A DNA stretch of 6,051 bases from Kiritimatiellia bacterium. Its GTDB lineage: Bacteria; Verrucomicrobiota; Kiritimatiellia; RFP12; UBA3636. Positions within the stretch are counted from its first letter, which is position 1, and every line of letters starts with the position of its first letter. This document shows, piece after piece, positions 4,464 to 6,051 of this stretch. The notes under the pieces are model-generated. The model did not search any database, had not been told where the DNA came from, and saw only the letters and a program-made list of their open reading frames with translations. The stretch spans positions 1 through 6,051 of the forward strand of contig JAFPUX010000105.1 in NCBI GenBank assembly GCA_017413145.1, in the 5' to 3' direction. The position numbers and the translations under genes were made by a program.

Positions 4464-5999
4464 GTGCCCGACACCGTCATCGTCCTGGACTTCGGTTCCC
4501 AGTACAACCAGCTCATCGCCCGCCGCATCCGCGAGAAGGGCGTCTACAGCGAGCTGCGGCCGCACACGATGACGGCCGCGGAGATCAAGGCCGTTCCCGG
4601 CCTCAAGGGCGTCGTGTTCTCCGGCGGCCCGAAGAGCGTGAACGACGCGGACGCCTACGGTTTCGACCCGGCGATCCTCGACCTCGGCGTCCCGGTCCTC
4701 GGCATCTGCTACGGCTTCCAGGCCCTCGCCAAGCACCTCGGCGGGCGCGTCGCGCGCAACCCGAACGGCCGCGAATACGGCCGCATGGCGATGGAACAGG
4801 TCGCGCCGTGCCCGCTGCTGGACGGCCTCCCCGCGCGGCAGGACGTCTGGATGAGCCACGGCGACCACGTCGAGGTGCTGCCGCACGGCTTCCGCCTAGC
4901 CGCGAAGAGCGACAGCGGTTTCTTCGCCGCGGCGTTCGACCCCGACCGCCGCCTCTACGCGGTGCAGTTCCACCCCGAGGTGCGCCACTCGGTCTACGGC
5001 AACGACATCCTCGCCAACTTCCTCTTCCGCGTCTGCGGCTGCGAGAAGAACTGGACGATGGAGAGCTACCTCGAGTCGCAGGTCCGCGCGATCCGCGAGA
5101 CGGTCGGCGACAAGCGCGTGCTCTGCGGCCTCTCGGGCGGCGTCGACTCGACCGTCGTCGCGGTGCTCCTCCACCGCGCGATCGGCGACCGCCTCACGTG
5201 CATGTTCATCGACCACGGCATGCTCCGCAAGAACGAGGGCGCGCAGGTGATGGAGACCTGCGCCGGGCTCTTCGGGATGAACGTCGTCCGCATCGACGCG
5301 AAGGAGCGCTTCCTCTCGAAGCTCGCCGGCGTCGTCGAGCCCGAGCGCAAGCGCAAGATCATCGGCGCGGAGTTCGTGAAGTGCTTCGACGAGGAGAGCG
5401 CCAAGCTCGGCTCGTTCGACTTCCTCGCGCAGGGCACGCTCTACACCGACGTCATCGAGAGCGGCACCGCGACCGCGCAGACGATCAAGAGCCACCACAA
5501 CGTGGGCGGCCTTCCGAAGGAGATGAAGTTCCGCCTCGTGGAGCCGCTCAACAAGCTCTTCAAGGACGAGGCGCGCGCCCTCGGCGAGGCGCTCGGCATC
5601 CCGCGCGAGATCGTCTGGCGCCAGCCGTTCCCGGGCCCCGGCCTCGGCATCCGCATCCTCGGCGAAATCACCGAGGAGAAGCTCGCCATCGTCCGCGAGA
5701 GCGACGCCATCCTGCGCGCCGAAATCGCGCGCGCCGGCCTCGAGAAGGACGTGTGGCAGTATTTCACGGTCCTCACGAACGTCCGCAGCGTCGGCGTGAT
5801 GGGCGACGAGCGCACGTACTCGTGGGCCGTCGCCGTGCGCGCCGTGACGTCGATCGACGGCATGACGGCCGACTGGGCGCGCCTGCCGTGGGACGTCCTG
5901 GAAACCGTCTCGCGCCGCATCGTGAACGAAGTGCCGGGCGTGAACCGCGTCGTCTACGACGTCACGAGCAAGCCGCCCGGGACGATCGAGTGGGAGTAG
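4464..5999 (+). CDS. guaA: GMP synthase (glutamine-hydrolysing)
   Basis: GuaA converts XMP, ATP and glutamine into GMP, the last step of guanine nucleotide synthesis, in the cytoplasm. The single chain of 511 residues has both activities and normal length. The N-terminal class I glutamine amidotransferase domain (~1-195) shows LDFGSQYNQLIARRIRE, VFSGGP (51-56), the nucleophile Cys82 in GICYGFQ, and His170/Glu172 in QFHPE. The ATP pyrophosphatase domain (~200-390) has the P-loop SGGVDST (224-230) and FIDHGMLRKNE. The C-terminal dimerisation/XMP-binding domain includes RQPFPGPGLGIRILGEI and ends in the classic KPPGTIEWE. The start is GTG 4464 with a strong Shine-Dalgarno. No catalytic residue is missing. 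GuaA is not a usual member of the rpmF-plsX-fabH group; fabD, fabG and acpP more often follow fabH. Confidence 0.98.
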   Translation: MPDTVIVLDFGSQYNQLIARRIREKGVYSELRPHTMTAAEIKAVPGLKGVVFSGGPKSVNDADAYGFDPAILDLGVPVLGICYGFQALAKHLGGRVARNPNGREYGRMAMEQVAPCPLLDGLPARQDVWMSHGDHVEVLPHGFRLAAKSDSGFFAAAFDPDRRLYAVQFHPEVRHSVYGNDILANFLFRVCGCEKNWTMESYLESQVRAIRETVGDKRVLCGLSGGVDSTVVAVLLHRAIGDRLTCMFIDHGMLRKNEGAQVMETCAGLFGMNVVRIDAKERFLSKLAGVVEPERKRKIIGAEFVKCFDEESAKLGSFDFLAQGTLYTDVIESGTATAQTIKSHHNVGGLPKEMKFRLVEPLNKLFKDEARALGEALGIPREIVWRQPFPGPGLGIRILGEITEEKLAIVRESDAILRAEIARAGLEKDVWQYFTVLTNVRSVGVMGDERTYSWAVAVRAVTSIDGMTADWARLPWDVLETVSRRIVNEVPGVNRVVYDVTSKPPGTIEWE

Positions 6000-6000
6000 C

Positions 6001-6034
6001 CGCCCCTACCGGCGCGGGCGCCCCTACCGGCGCG
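6001..6034. repeat. Two-copy 16-bp direct repeat after guaA
   Basis: CGCCCCTACCGGCGCG occurs exactly at 6001-6016 and 6019-6034 (18-bp period), starting one base after the guaA stop codon. GGCGC/GCGCC across the junction is self-complementary, but its loop is only 2 nt. No T-run or clear terminator hairpin is present. It may be the edge of a dispersed intergenic repeat that continues past the window. The last 17 bases show nothing further. Confidence 0.6.
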
Positions 6035-6051
6035 CGGCGTTCTCCAGCGCG

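Noticed and set aside
1386..4886. Very long open frames on the - strand opposite coaD to guaA (up to ~500 codons)
   Set aside because: High-GC coding DNA leaves opposite frames open by chance. Their products are low-complexity and Arg/Ala/Gly-rich, with no family motifs, while the + strand genes are unmistakable.
1096..5999. Specialised fatty-acid or secondary-metabolite cluster because of coaD, plsX and fabH
   Set aside because: All genes are single-copy-type housekeeping enzymes with intact active sites in a widely conserved order. No tailoring or carrier-protein genes are present.

Overview
The window is high-GC bacterial DNA with strong C/G preference at third codon positions. It reads almost entirely on the + strand. 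The partial RND-type periplasmic adaptor at the left edge points to a Gram-negative (diderm) bacterium. Gene order, GC content and A/C-rich leaders would fit a PVC-group lineage (Verrucomicrobiota/Kiritimatiellota-like), but that placement is an inference with low confidence.

Layout. (1) Positions 1-~300 hold the C-terminal half of an efflux adaptor whose homology stops abruptly. The frame then runs on without meaning to 632. (2) Positions ~300-472 are a locally AT-richer, promoter-like stretch, followed by two GC hairpins and a perfect 8-bp tandem repeat that abuts a Shine-Dalgarno sequence. (3) Positions 473-997 encode an unrecognised 174-aa, probably helical, soluble protein. (4) Positions 1015-1048 form a perfect 15-bp-stem inverted repeat, followed by a short promoter-like region. 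(5) Positions 1096-5999 are a tightly packed housekeeping cluster: coaD, a DUF177/YceD gene, rpmF, plsX, fabH, guaA. Two junctions overlap by 4 nt (GTGA and ATGA) and the other gaps are 3, 28 and 15 nt, so one operon is likely. (6) After guaA comes a two-copy 16-bp direct repeat running towards the window end.

How the genes work together. CoaD makes the CoA precursor dephospho-CoA. FabH uses acetyl-CoA and malonyl-ACP to start fatty acid synthesis. PlsX turns acyl-ACP into acyl-phosphate for phospholipid synthesis. DUF177/YceD and L32 (rpmF) are the conserved ribosome-linked partners usually found just upstream of plsX-fabH. GuaA makes GMP and sits where fabD/fabG/acpP are often found. The cluster therefore joins membrane-lipid supply, ribosome production and nucleotide supply.

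The housekeeping part looks ordinary. The parts worth a second look are the broken adaptor gene, the repeat-built leader of the unknown gene, a related A/C-rich leader that doubles as the basic tail of the DUF177 protein, and a coaD start with no Shine-Dalgarno sequence. I did not find convincing evidence of a new multi-gene system.
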